NCBI RefSeq assembly: GCF_044457565.1
Contig: NZ_JBITGZ010000036.1
Span: 1-64,000 of the forward strand
DNA: 64,000 bases
Source of the DNA: Kitasatospora sp044457565
Lineage (GTDB): Bacteria > Actinomycetota > Actinomycetes > Streptomycetales > Streptomycetaceae
Reading direction: 5' to 3'
Under the pieces are notes generated by a model. It was not told where the DNA came from. It did not search any database and saw only the letters and a list, made by a program, of their open reading frames with translations. A program made the position numbers and the translations under genes. Below, one piece after another: positions 16,260-24,385 of this stretch. Numbering within the stretch: position 1 is the stretch's first letter; every line of letters begins with the position of its first letter.

Positions 16260-17117
16260 ATGGCAGACGAACCGACCGCGGCGCCGGACGGCACCGCGGT
16301 GCGGACCGCCCTCTGGCGGGCGATGCACGCGCAGGTCGACCGGCCGCCCCACGTGTTCGAGGACGAGATCGGCCTGCGGCTGGCGGCCCCCGACGAGGAC
16401 TGGCGCCGCCGGCCCGACATGGACCCGTACCTCACCAGCGCGTTCCGGGCGGCCATGGCAGCCCGCGCCCGGTTCATCGAGGACCTGGTCATCGAGCAGG
16501 CCGACCGCGGCGTCACCCAGTACGTCATCCTGGGAGCCGGGCTGGACACCTTCGCCCAACGCAGGCCGGACACCGCCTCCCGCCTGCGGGTCTTCGAGGT
16601 CGACCAGCCCGGCCCGCAGGCGTGGAAGCGCCGTCGGTTGGTCGAACTGGGCTACGGCATCCCCGACTGGCTGCAGCTGGTGCCGGTCGACTTCGAGGCG
16701 AGCGAGGACTGGCTGAGGAAGCTGATTGCCGTCGGCTTCGACCCCGGCCGGCCGGCGTTCATCGCGTCCACCGGCGTCACGATGTACCTCACCGAGGACG
16801 CCACTGCGGCCACCCTGCGCCAGGTCGCCGGGCTCGCCCCCGGTTCCACACTCGCGATGACCTTCCTCCTGCCGCCCGAACTGCTCGACGAGGCCGATCG
16901 CCCCGGCCTACAGGCGAGCAGGGAAGGAGCGCGAGCATCCGGAACGCCGTTCATCAGCTTCTACACCCCGGAGGAGATGCTGACCCTCGCCCGCGAATCC
17001 GGTTTCGCGGACGCCCGACACGTGTCGGGGGCTTCGCACGCCGGGCGCTACTTCACCGATCGCACCGACGGCCTTCGCCCGTCGACCGGAGAGGACGTGC
17101 TGCTCGCCGCCACCTGA
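16260..17117 (+). CDS. Class I SAM methyltransferase (TIGR00027/LCMT-like)
   Basis: A 285-residue methyltransferase. Motifs: ARARFIEDLV, then YVILGAGLDTFAQR (SAM-binding glycine loop), RVFEVDQPGPQAWKRRRL (acidic residue binding the ribose), and FIASTGVTMYLTEDA, all typical of the actinobacterial family related to leucine carboxyl methyltransferases. The ATG at 16260 is preceded by GAAGAGAGGGAA. Third gene of the operon; it may O-methylate a small carboxylate or phenol. Confidence 0.8.
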   Translation: MADEPTAAPDGTAVRTALWRAMHAQVDRPPHVFEDEIGLRLAAPDEDWRRRPDMDPYLTSAFRAAMAARARFIEDLVIEQADRGVTQYVILGAGLDTFAQRRPDTASRLRVFEVDQPGPQAWKRRRLVELGYGIPDWLQLVPVDFEASEDWLRKLIAVGFDPGRPAFIASTGVTMYLTEDATAATLRQVAGLAPGSTLAMTFLLPPELLDEADRPGLQASREGARASGTPFISFYTPEEMLTLARESGFADARHVSGASHAGRYFTDRTDGLRPSTGEDVLLAAT

Positions 17118-17795
17118 CCCTCGTCGACCCGTCGAATCGGGCACGGATGGTCCAGCCGGCCGTCCGCCTCGGCGGCGGCCCGGCGCCCGGCGGCGATGCC
17201 GGCGGGCCCCTTCATCACGTGGCCTCACCGACCAAGCAGCAGAGTGCCGGGGAAGGGTCCTGGACACGCATCAAGAAGTGGCCGCGTTCATCCGTACGTG
17301 GCTGGGGACGTAGCTGTACGCCGACAGCAAACCGAACTGGAGCGCGCGGCGAACAACTCTGCGCAGCTGGTGCTGCTGCACATGCCGGACACCTGCAGCG
17401 GCGCGAGGTCACCGGGGGTGGTGTCGCCGACATCGTCGCCCTTGGCGCGGGTTCGCCGGCTCCGCGGGAACAGGGCGGGAGGGTGGTGCGGTGCCGCCCG
17501 CCTCGTTCCCGATCGCCTCGCCCGGCGTCGGACGGGCCGCGGCCCGGCGGCCCGCGATGGCTGACTGCGGCCGAGGCCGCTTCGAGGCCTCCCTCGGCCG
17601 GTACCCCTGTCCGGCCGCGTCGCCAGGCCGGGGCCGGACCTGACGACCCCACAGGCGCGCGGCTCGGGGGCGGAGGACGCACCGTCAGAGCCAGGCCCAC
17701 GGGCGGGCCGCGGGCGGGCGCGGGCCGGGCCGAGCACACGGTCGCCGTCCTCATCGAACGGCAGATCGCCACCCCTGGGTGTTCGGGCTGAGAAC
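17118..17795. other. Intergenic stretch with decayed sequence
   Basis: No supported gene. A plus-strand stretch near 17260-17330 reads DTHQEVAAFIRTWLGT then a stop, and may be a scrap of a lost gene, but no family is recognised. Confidence 0.35.
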
Positions 17796-17835
17796 GACCG
17801 GCCAGGCTGCCTGGGGCACGGCTTCCTGGCCGGTC
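17796..17835. terminator. Hairpin terminator downstream of the PfpI gene
   Basis: Perfect 11-bp inverted repeat GACCGGCCAGG (17796-17806) and CCTGGCCGGTC (17825-17835), 22 bp beyond the stop of the minus-strand PfpI-like gene. Placement and symmetry fit an intrinsic terminator; there is no U-tract. Confidence 0.6.
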
Positions 17836-17856
17836 ACTGCCTACGACTGAGTCGTT

Positions 17857-18480
17857 TCAGACGAGCGTCGGCGTTGAAGCGGGCAGGTAGGGGGTCAGGT
17901 TGCGCCACGCGCGCTCGATGTACTCCTCCTTCTCCCCGACAGGGGCGACATAGTGCAGTGCGCTTTCGGCGGCGTCGTGGCCCTCGAGGCGGGCGATGAT
18001 CCAGGCGGCGAGGTAGTGCGAGGCGAGGCAGCCGCCGGCGGTGGCGATGTTGTCCTTGGCGTAGAAGGGCTGGTTGAGCACCTCGACGCCGGCGGCGATG
18101 ACCCAGGGCTTGCTGGTCAGGTCGGTGCAGGCGGGGATGTCGTCGAGCAGGCCGAGCTTGGCCAACACGAGCGCGCCGGAGCACTGCGCGGCGATGAGTT
18201 GGCGCGAGGGGTCCAGGCCGCGCAGGATGTTCATGATCGCCTGGTCTTCGACGACCTCCCGCGTGGCGATGCCGCTGCCGACGATGACGGCGTCAGCGGC
18301 GCACGCCTCCTCGAGAGTGGACATCTGCTCGATGACCACCCCGTTCATCGAGGTCACCTTGGGGCCGGGGGTGGCGATGGTGACGCGCCAGTCGTCGGAC
18401 TTGATGCGGTTGAGTACACCGAGCGCGATCAGGGAGTCGAGCTCGTTGTAGCCCTCGAAGGTGAGGATGGCGATGTGCAC
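17857..18480 (-). CDS. DJ-1/PfpI-family protein
   Basis: A 207-residue class I glutamine amidotransferase-like protein. It opens IAILTFEGYNELDSL and carries the nucleophile elbow AAQCSGALVLAKLGLLDD with the conserved Cys, followed by TAGGCLASHYLAAWII. Relatives include isonitrile hydratases, glyoxalase III-like and protease-like enzymes. The GTG start has GGAAGGACAG before it. It is divergent from a MocR regulator; PfpI and MocR pairs are common, suggesting that the regulator controls this gene. Confidence 0.8.
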   Translation of the reverse strand: MHIAILTFEGYNELDSLIALGVLNRIKSDDWRVTIATPGPKVTSMNGVVIEQMSTLEEACAADAVIVGSGIATREVVEDQAIMNILRGLDPSRQLIAAQCSGALVLAKLGLLDDIPACTDLTSKPWVIAAGVEVLNQPFYAKDNIATAGGCLASHYLAAWIIARLEGHDAAESALHYVAPVGEKEEYIERAWRNLTPYLPASTPTLV

Positions 18481-18483
18481 GGC

Positions 18484-18561
18484 GACTGTCCTTCCGGATG
18501 GGTGGGTCCTGACGGTAAGAACCCGCGCACAGGACAGTCAAAGAATTGTCATGGATACAAT
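18484..18561. promoter_or_regulatory. Divergent promoter/operator between PfpI and MocR genes
   Basis: An 8-bp inverted repeat, GACTGTCC (18484-18491) and GGACAGTC (18532-18539), brackets the short intergenic region. TACAAT (18556-18561) is a good -10 seven bases before the ATG at 18569, implying a leaderless regulator transcript. The two half-sites are well placed for a dimeric MocR protein. Confidence 0.5.
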
Positions 18562-18568
18562 GCGGTGC

Positions 18569-19906
18569 ATGGCAGCCTCGCGGTACAAAAGCCTGGTCGA
18601 CGCGCTCGCATCCGACATCCGGACAGGCCGGCTCGCCGCAGGCGCGCGGCTGCCGACACACCGCAGGCTCGCTGCCAGCGAAGGCATGGCCGTGGTGACC
18701 GCGACCCGGGTATACGCCGAGCTGGAAGCGATGGGCTTGGTAAGCCGGGAACAGGGCCGCGGCACGTTCGTGCGTGACATCGCCGTTCCCGCCGGTCACG
18801 GCAGCGATCAGCAAGTCGTCGCCACGGATGCGGTCGACCTCAACTTCAACTATCCGTCGCTGCCCGGCCAGGCCAATCTCCTACGGCAGGCTCTACGAGA
18901 GGTGGCCACCTCTGGTGAACTCGACTCGCTGCTGCGCTACCAACCACATCGAGGGCGTCCCCAGGACAGAGCCTCGATCGCGCGGCACCTGAGGCGTCGA
19001 GGTATCTCCCCCGACGCGGATCAGATCCTCATCGTCAACGGGGCGCAGCACGGCCTGGCCATCACCGTCATGGCCGCGCTCAACGCCGGCGACGTCGTCG
19101 CGGTCGACGCACTCACCTACCCGGGCTTCAAGGTGCTCGCGCATGCCTTTCATCTCGACCTGGAGCCCATAGCCGCAACTGCCGACGGGCCGAATCTCGA
19201 TGCCCTCGAGAAGCTGTGCGCGACCCGCCCGGTGCGCGCGATCTACACCATGCCGACCTTGCACAACCCTCTGGGGTGGGTCATGCCGGCAACCGACCGC
19301 ACCCGTCTGATCGAGATTGCCCGGCGGTACGGTCCGCTCATCATTGAAGACGCCGCGTACGCCTACCTGGTCGAGGATCCTCCACCACCTCTGGCTGCCA
19401 GTGCACCGGACATCACCATCTACGTCTCGGGACTGTCCAAGAGTGTCGCCACCGGCCTGCGGGTCGGCTTCGTCGTTGCCCCACCGTCCAGGGCGCCGTC
19501 GCTCGAGCGGGCGATTCGGGTGACTACCTGGAACACCCCGGCCCTCACCACCGCGATCGCCTGCCGCTGGCTCGAGGACGGCACCGTGGACCGCTTGGAA
19601 GCGCAGAAACGAAGTGACGCCAAGGCCCGCCAAGCACTCGCCAGACACGAACTGGCAGGCCTACCACTCATCAGCCACCCCTCGTCCTACTTCACATGGC
19701 TGACGCTGCCCGACAACGCCCGCGCCGATCGCCTGACCGCCACCCTCGCGCGTCAGCACATCTCGGTAAGCACGGCGGAGCCCTTTGCCACCTCGAACCA
19801 CACACCACAGGCGCTCCGCCTCGCACTCGGCTCGACCGATCTGGACAGTCTCCAGTCGGCGCTGCGCACAGTGCGACGAGTCGCTATCGAGGACGCCTAC
19901 GCCTGA
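18569..19906 (+). CDS. MocR/GntR-type PLP-dependent regulator
   Basis: A 445-residue regulator. The N-terminal winged helix shows LASDIRTGRLAAGARLPTHR and VTATRVYAELEAMGLVSREQ followed by GRGTFV; the C-terminal two-thirds is an aminotransferase class I fold with ITIYVSGLSKSVATGLRVGF, where the Lys binds PLP. The ATG at 18569 begins just before AASRYKSLVDALA and would be leaderless; an in-frame ATG at 18551 is the alternative but overlaps the -10. It probably senses an amino or aldehyde compound and controls the divergent PfpI gene and itself. Confidence 0.85.
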   Translation: MAASRYKSLVDALASDIRTGRLAAGARLPTHRRLAASEGMAVVTATRVYAELEAMGLVSREQGRGTFVRDIAVPAGHGSDQQVVATDAVDLNFNYPSLPGQANLLRQALREVATSGELDSLLRYQPHRGRPQDRASIARHLRRRGISPDADQILIVNGAQHGLAITVMAALNAGDVVAVDALTYPGFKVLAHAFHLDLEPIAATADGPNLDALEKLCATRPVRAIYTMPTLHNPLGWVMPATDRTRLIEIARRYGPLIIEDAAYAYLVEDPPPPLAASAPDITIYVSGLSKSVATGLRVGFVVAPPSRAPSLERAIRVTTWNTPALTTAIACRWLEDGTVDRLEAQKRSDAKARQALARHELAGLPLISHPSSYFTWLTLPDNARADRLTATLARQHISVSTAEPFATSNHTPQALRLALGSTDLDSLQSALRTVRRVAIEDAYA

Positions 19907-20201
19907 ACTCCACTCGACCAGCCGATTCCCGACAACCCGGGCCAAGGTCGCCAAGTGGCGCCACAAGCTCCAGGCGTGACAACCGAACCCGGTGAAGGTC
20001 TTCCGCCGCTGTGCGACGAGCACCGCGGTACGGGACGGCAGGTCCGGCGGACGGTGCCGGGAGGCCCGGCGGCAAGGAGCGAGCCACGCGCCCGCCAGGG
20101 TCGACGTCGGCCGCACCGCACAGGTGCCGTCTCTCGGCACGACCGCGGCCGCTCACCGACCGGTCGCACGGAGCGGGACGGCCCGAGTCCGTGGGCCAGG
20201 G

Positions 20202-20690
20202 TCAGGCGGCCGGGGCACCCGGCGCGGCTGCGGCCAGCCGGGCCAGGGTGGTGCGGATGCCGGCGCGGTTGACCTCGATGCGGCGCGCGGGGCCGGTGCC
20301 GGCGAAGACCAGGCCCAGCAGTTCGGCGGCGCGGGCGCCGCGGCCGGTGCGCAGGTCCTGCCAGGACTCGGTGACCCGGGTGCCCGCGCCCTCGGGCTCG
20401 AAGCGGTACCGCCAGCTCGCGATCGGCAGGCCGAGCACGCCCACGTCGAAGGTGAACTCGGCGCCCGGCGCGGCCACCGCAACCCGGCCCGTGGTGAACC
20501 ACACGAACAGGCCCCGCCGGTTGAACCCGACGAACCGGGTGCCGGGCCGGGCCGTCGGCCCCGACAGCCAGACCCGGCGGCATTCCGGGCTCCACCGCCC
20601 CATCGCCCGTAGGTCCGCCACCAGCCGGTAGACGGCTTCGGGAGCGGCGTCGACCAGGATGGACTCCTCGATCTCGAACTGACGCGACAT
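20202..20690 (-). CDS. SRPBCC (polyketide cyclase/START-like) protein
   Basis: A 162-residue helix-grip protein: EIEESILVDAAPEAVYRLV at the N-terminus, DLRAMGRWSPECRRVW, and the GAGTRVTESWQDL strand near the centre. The family binds hydrophobic ligands; some are cyclases. It follows the thioesterase gene on the same strand (56 nt gap), so the two may form an operon acting on a lipid or polyketide ligand. Confidence 0.75.
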   Translation of the reverse strand: MSRQFEIEESILVDAAPEAVYRLVADLRAMGRWSPECRRVWLSGPTARPGTRFVGFNRRGLFVWFTTGRVAVAAPGAEFTFDVGVLGLPIASWRYRFEPEGAGTRVTESWQDLRTGRGARAAELLGLVFAGTGPARRIEVNRAGIRTTLARLAAAAPGAPAA

Positions 20691-20746
20691 CGGCTTCTTC
20701 CTGACGAAAGGGGTACCCGGCGGACCCGTCCGGGCTCGGGGTGCCG

Positions 20747-21553
20747 TCAGCCGCGGGCGGCGACGAACAGGCTCTGCGAGGCGCGGCCGATCGGGCCCCG
20801 CTCGTCGTGGAGCCCGGCCTGAGCCGTGCCGATCCCGTCCGGGGCGACGGCGGTCAGGGCGTCGATGCAGACCCAGTCGCCGACAGGATGGCGGTGCAGG
20901 TTCACCGTCAGGTCCGGGTTGACGAACAGGTGCGAGGTGAAGTCGAGTTCGTTGCTGACCCCGTTGATGGAGTCCGCCGCCACCAGCACCCGCTCCAGCG
21001 GGTCGGTCTTCTCCCCGGCCACCAGGGGCACCCGCATCCGCAGCCAGCAGGCGGCTGGCCCCCGCTCCAGGAAGGACCCGGCCGCGAACCGGAACTCCAT
21101 GGCGGTGTGGTAACCCTGCTCCCAGGGCACGGCGAAGAACGGCTGCGGCCGACAGCGCCCGACCGGGGCCACCACGGGCTCCGGCGCGACCCCGGGCACC
21201 GAGCCGGGCACCGTGCGGATGCTCAGCGCGGTCGCCCGCATGACCTCCGTACCACCGTCCACCGCCAGCGAGACCCCCACCAGTTCCACGCTGCGCCCCG
21301 CCCGCAGGACCCGGGTCGCCACCGTCAGCGGCCGCAGCGGCACCGGCCGCAGGATCTCGAAGGTCATCCGGGCCACCCGCAGGTCCTCCCGGGCGCCCCG
21401 GCGCAGCAGCACCGCCCGGCCCAGCAGGGCGGCGGGCGGCCCGGCGTGCTGGCTGTCCGCGTCCCACGGCCCCCGGGTGTACCCGGTGGGGGCGAACCGC
21501 TCGTGCGAGAGCTGCTCGAAGAACGCCTCGGCCTCACTGCCGGTTCCGGCCAT
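20747..21553 (-). CDS. Acyl-CoA thioesterase-like double hotdog protein
   Basis: A 268-residue protein of the actinobacterial thioesterase-like family. It has the first hotdog opening RGPWDADSQHAGPPAALL (the HxGPP helix cap), MTFEILRPVPLRPLTV (central strand), and a second hotdog ending DFTSHLFVNPDLTVNLHR. Probably hydrolyses acyl-CoA. First gene of a probable two-gene unit with the SRPBCC protein. Confidence 0.75.
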   Translation of the reverse strand: MAGTGSEAEAFFEQLSHERFAPTGYTRGPWDADSQHAGPPAALLGRAVLLRRGAREDLRVARMTFEILRPVPLRPLTVATRVLRAGRSVELVGVSLAVDGGTEVMRATALSIRTVPGSVPGVAPEPVVAPVGRCRPQPFFAVPWEQGYHTAMEFRFAAGSFLERGPAACWLRMRVPLVAGEKTDPLERVLVAADSINGVSNELDFTSHLFVNPDLTVNLHRHPVGDWVCIDALTAVAPDGIGTAQAGLHDERGPIGRASQSLFVAARG

Positions 21554-22029
21554 CGTCTGTCTCCTGTCGGTCGCCTGCAGCAGGCTACTGGCTGGTAGCC
21601 ACCGCTGTCCCGGGTTCCGGCCACCCGTCCCTCCTCGGAAGTCCTCGGCACTCCCTGCGACGGTGACGGCCCCGACCTGGAAGGACGCACGTGAAAGACG
21701 CCGGCGAAACCCGCCCCGACGGACGATCAGCGGACCCGGCAGTAGTAGAACATCTGCAGCAGCTGTCTGATCCGTCTATCGTCGCCCGCTCTCACCGTCG
21801 CCACGGTGCTCTCGATCAGAAGCAGCGCGGGCGTCGTCATGCCTGCCCGGCGCCGCCGATCGGTCGTCGGCCCCGGCCTGGTCAACCACCATGTCCGTTC
21901 GTCCATCAAACAGGTACTCGGCAGGCCGCCTGATGTCGGGCGGATCCGTGCCGGGGTGCAGGTGCGTGGTGAGAAACCCCCCGGCTCTTTGGGGTACCGG
22001 GGCCGCGGGCGGTGTCGAAGAGTGTGGCT
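21554..22029. other. Intergenic stretch
   Basis: About 475 bp with no supported gene. A minus reading at 21727-21840 (TPALLLIESTVATVRAG) is hydrophobic and short; I could not tell it from chance. The last 60 bp should hold the promoter of the SnoaL-like gene. Confidence 0.35.
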
Positions 22030-22473
22030 ATGGACACCATCGAGAAGACTCGAATCGCAGACAACCGAGAGAGCGTGCGTGCCTTCATCGACGCACTGTT
22101 CACCAAGCGCGACCTCACGGCGGTCGACGTGTACCTCGCCGAGGACTTCCTCAACCACGACCCGCCCGTCGGTTCCGGTACCAGCCGTGAGGGCATGCGC
22201 AGGGCCGGGGCCGGTGCCCTGTTCCGCGGTGCTTTCCCGGACTGGCACTCCACGACCGACTTCCTCGTCGCCGAGAACGACATGGTCGTGGAACTTCAGC
22301 GCCACCGGCACTCAGCTCGGCGAGATCTTCGGCCCACCGGGCGCACCGTCACGCTTCGTGGGATCAATATCTTCCGGCTCCGGGAGGGCCGCATCGTCGA
22401 GCGCTGGGCCGGCTCGACGCTGGGGCTGCTGCGCCGGCTCGGGCTCGCCCAGGCCCGGGGTAGTCGGGAGTAG
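22030..22473 (+). CDS. SnoaL-like ester cyclase family protein, locally frameshifted
   Basis: A 147-residue NTF2-fold protein: NRESVRAFIDALFTKRDLTAV, DVYLAEDFLNHDPPVG, FPDWHSTTDFLVAENDMVV and RTVTLRGINIFRLREGRIVE are standard for SnoaL-like proteins. Between residues about 87 and 100 the reading is unrelated to the family; the same DNA in the next frame gives SATGTQLGEIFG, the expected segment. Two opposite single-base indels about 45 bp apart therefore scramble one strand but keep the frame. Function of the product is doubtful. Starts: ATG at 22030. Confidence 0.7.
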   Translation: MDTIEKTRIADNRESVRAFIDALFTKRDLTAVDVYLAEDFLNHDPPVGSGTSREGMRRAGAGALFRGAFPDWHSTTDFLVAENDMVVELQRHRHSARRDLRPTGRTVTLRGINIFRLREGRIVERWAGSTLGLLRRLGLAQARGSRE

Positions 22474-22498
22474 AGTCGTGTTTGTGGCAGGTGCGGCC

Positions 22499-23050
22499 GT
22501 GGAACGCCGACTCGCCGACATCGAACGACGATGCCGCAGCGGACTGGACTCCACCGAGCCGGGCACGGAGATTCTTGGCCGTCTGCGCCGGGTGGTACCG
22601 GCGGAGGCGGCCTTCTTCGCGACCGTCGTTCCGGTGACCCTGCTGTTCACCTCGGCGACCGCCGAGGACCCGCTGGGTCCCGCGACGGCGCTGTTCCTCG
22701 ACGACGAGTTCGGGTGGGCGGACGTCAACAAGTTCGCCGGCCTTGCCCAGGCGGCGGATCCGGTCGGCTCGTTGGACCGGGCCACCGAAGGCAACCGGAC
22801 GGACAGCGCCCGCTACCGGGAGGTCATGGCCCCCTCGGGCTCGGCGACGAACTGCGCGCCGCGCTGGTCACCGGGCACCGCTGCTGGGGCGTGCTCTGCC
22901 TGCACCGGAAGGCCTCCTCCTCGGGCTTCACCGGCGAGGAACTCGCCCTGGTCCGGCGTATCGCTTCGGTGCTGGCGACCTGTCTGCGCACGGCGGTGAT
23001 CGCAGCACCGCCTTCAAAGGCCGCCGCCGGCCCGGACGGGGTGGGTCCCA
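22499..23050 (+). pseudogene. Truncated GAF-domain LuxR-type regulator
   Basis: From a GTG, VERRLADIERRC, RRVVPAEAAFFATV and DSARYREVMAP form the N-terminal GAF-like region of Streptomyces LuxR regulators. A one-base loss in a C5 run near 22832 shifts the frame; the other frame continues GLGDELRAALVTGHRCWGVL and FTGEELALVRRIASVLA. Similarity ends near 23050 where unrelated minus-strand coding sequence begins, so the C-terminal HTH is absent. Downstream of the SnoaL-like gene by 25 nt. Confidence 0.65.
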
Positions 23051-23054
23051 TCCT

Positions 23055-23448
23055 GCTCGCTTTCCTTGGTAGCTGGCGAGGGCCGGGGTGGTGATGGACT
23101 GCCAGTCCAGGGTGATGGGCGTGCCGCACCTGTCATTGGTGCGCACGGCGTACTCCAGGCTGCCCGCGGGGAAGGGGATCTTCTGGGGGCTGGCGTACTT
23201 GACCTTCAGGATGTGGTGGCCGTCGCCGTTGAAGTGCCAGTCCGCGGTGCCGCGGTCGGCGAGCAGCGCGAGATCGTAACGGTCCGGGTAGAAGGGGCGC
23301 GAGCAGGACAGGTCGTCCTCGTTGCGCAGGAAGGACATCAGCAGGACCCCGAGGGTGTTGAGGTCTGCCAGCCATCCCGCGAGGTCGGCGCCGGGAAGTC
23401 CGCTGCCCTGGTCCGGCCCACATTGGTCGCCCCTGATGATCTGTCACC
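23055..23448 (-). pseudogene. Unrecognised protein fragment
   Basis: A coherent minus-strand reading without a start or natural end: LAGWLADLNTLGVLLMSFLR, RPFYPDRYDLALLADRG, then YASPQKIPFPAGSLEYAV and LDWQSITTPALA. Composition and predicted beta-rich pattern are protein-like. It is cut on one side by the LuxR fragment and on the other by a stop at about 23448. I do not recognise the family. Confidence 0.45.
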
Positions 23449-23626
23449 GGATCATCCTCCCGGCCCGGCGGAGGCACTGCTACCTCAGGGCGTCGGCGCA
23501 GTCGCTCGGCGCCCGGTTCATAGCGATCCGCCCATTTCCGCGCGCTTTGGTGAGGTTGCGACGTCGCAACGCGTCAGCGTCGATTTGGTGCCACTGGCGG
23601 CGCCCGTCCGGCCCGTTGGCCGCGCG

Positions 23627-24307
23627 TCAGCTTGAGATGCGGGCTTCGATGCCGTCGAGGAGGAAGTCGAGGCCGGTCCGGAAGGTCTGGTCAGCGTCTA
23701 GGTGAGGGCCATCGCGTACGACCGTGGCCAGCGCCGGGAATCGGCCCGTTGCGAAGGTCCGCTCCAGATATGGCCCGAAGGCGGCCTGCCACTGCTCCTT
23801 GTCCATCCCGGTGGCCCGCTCGGCGCGCCGCTCGGTGATCTCCCGGCGCACCGCGCCGGTCACGTACGCATTGACCGCGGCGATCGCCGGCACGGCGGTG
23901 TCCAGGTCGACGCCGCCCATTGCGGCCACCACGGCCTCCCCGCAGGCCAGCGTGTGCGGTCCGAGCTGCGGGCGCCCACCGATCAGGTCGGCGAACCATG
24001 CGTGCCGGTGGGCGGCCTTCCGGGTGGATTCGGCAAGGGAGTGCAGCACCTCTCGCCAGCCGTCTCCGGTCGGCCGGATCTCGGCGTGGACAGCATCGAC
24101 CATCAGATCGAGCAACTCGTCCTTGGTGTCGATGTAGCCGTACAGCCGCATCGGCCCGACGCCCAGCGCGGCGGCGACCTTGCGCAGCGACACCGCCTCC
24201 AGGCCGTCCGCATCGGCCAACCGGATCGCCGCTCGTACTATCCGCTCCCGGCTCAACGTGGCCGGCACCGGCCGATCCGGCGGCTCCGGCCTCTCCCACA
24301 CCAACAT
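23627..24307 (-). CDS. TetR-family repressor
   Basis: A 226-residue regulator with the N-terminal HTH: SRERIVRAAIRLADADGLEA, VSLRKVAAALGVGPMRLYGY and IDTKDELLDLM. The C-terminal domain resembles the TetR_C_1 type (LHSLAESTRKAAHRHAWFAD). It is divergent from a TetX-like flavin monooxygenase with 78 bp between starts, which contain two palindromes. This is the typical arrangement of a repressor controlling a drug-modifying or tailoring monooxygenase. Confidence 0.85.
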   Translation of the reverse strand: MLVWERPEPPDRPVPATLSRERIVRAAIRLADADGLEAVSLRKVAAALGVGPMRLYGYIDTKDELLDLMVDAVHAEIRPTGDGWREVLHSLAESTRKAAHRHAWFADLIGGRPQLGPHTLACGEAVVAAMGGVDLDTAVPAIAAVNAYVTGAVRREITERRAERATGMDKEQWQAAFGPYLERTFATGRFPALATVVRDGPHLDADQTFRTGLDFLLDGIEARISS

Positions 24308-24318
24308 GTCGCCGACAC

Positions 24319-24359
24319 TATCGCGAGTGATACGGTGACATCAGCGATACAGTGTATCG
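24319..24359. promoter_or_regulatory. Two palindromic operators between TetR and monooxygenase
   Basis: TATCGCGAGTGATA (24319-24332, TATC/GATA arms) and CGATACAGTGTATCG (24345-24359, arms CGATAC/GTATCG) lie in the intergenic region, about 26 bp centre to centre. They share the GATA/TATC half-site and probably bind the TetR protein to control both genes. Confidence 0.55.
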
Positions 24360-24385
24360 ATCAATGCGATGAATCGGGGGCAGTC

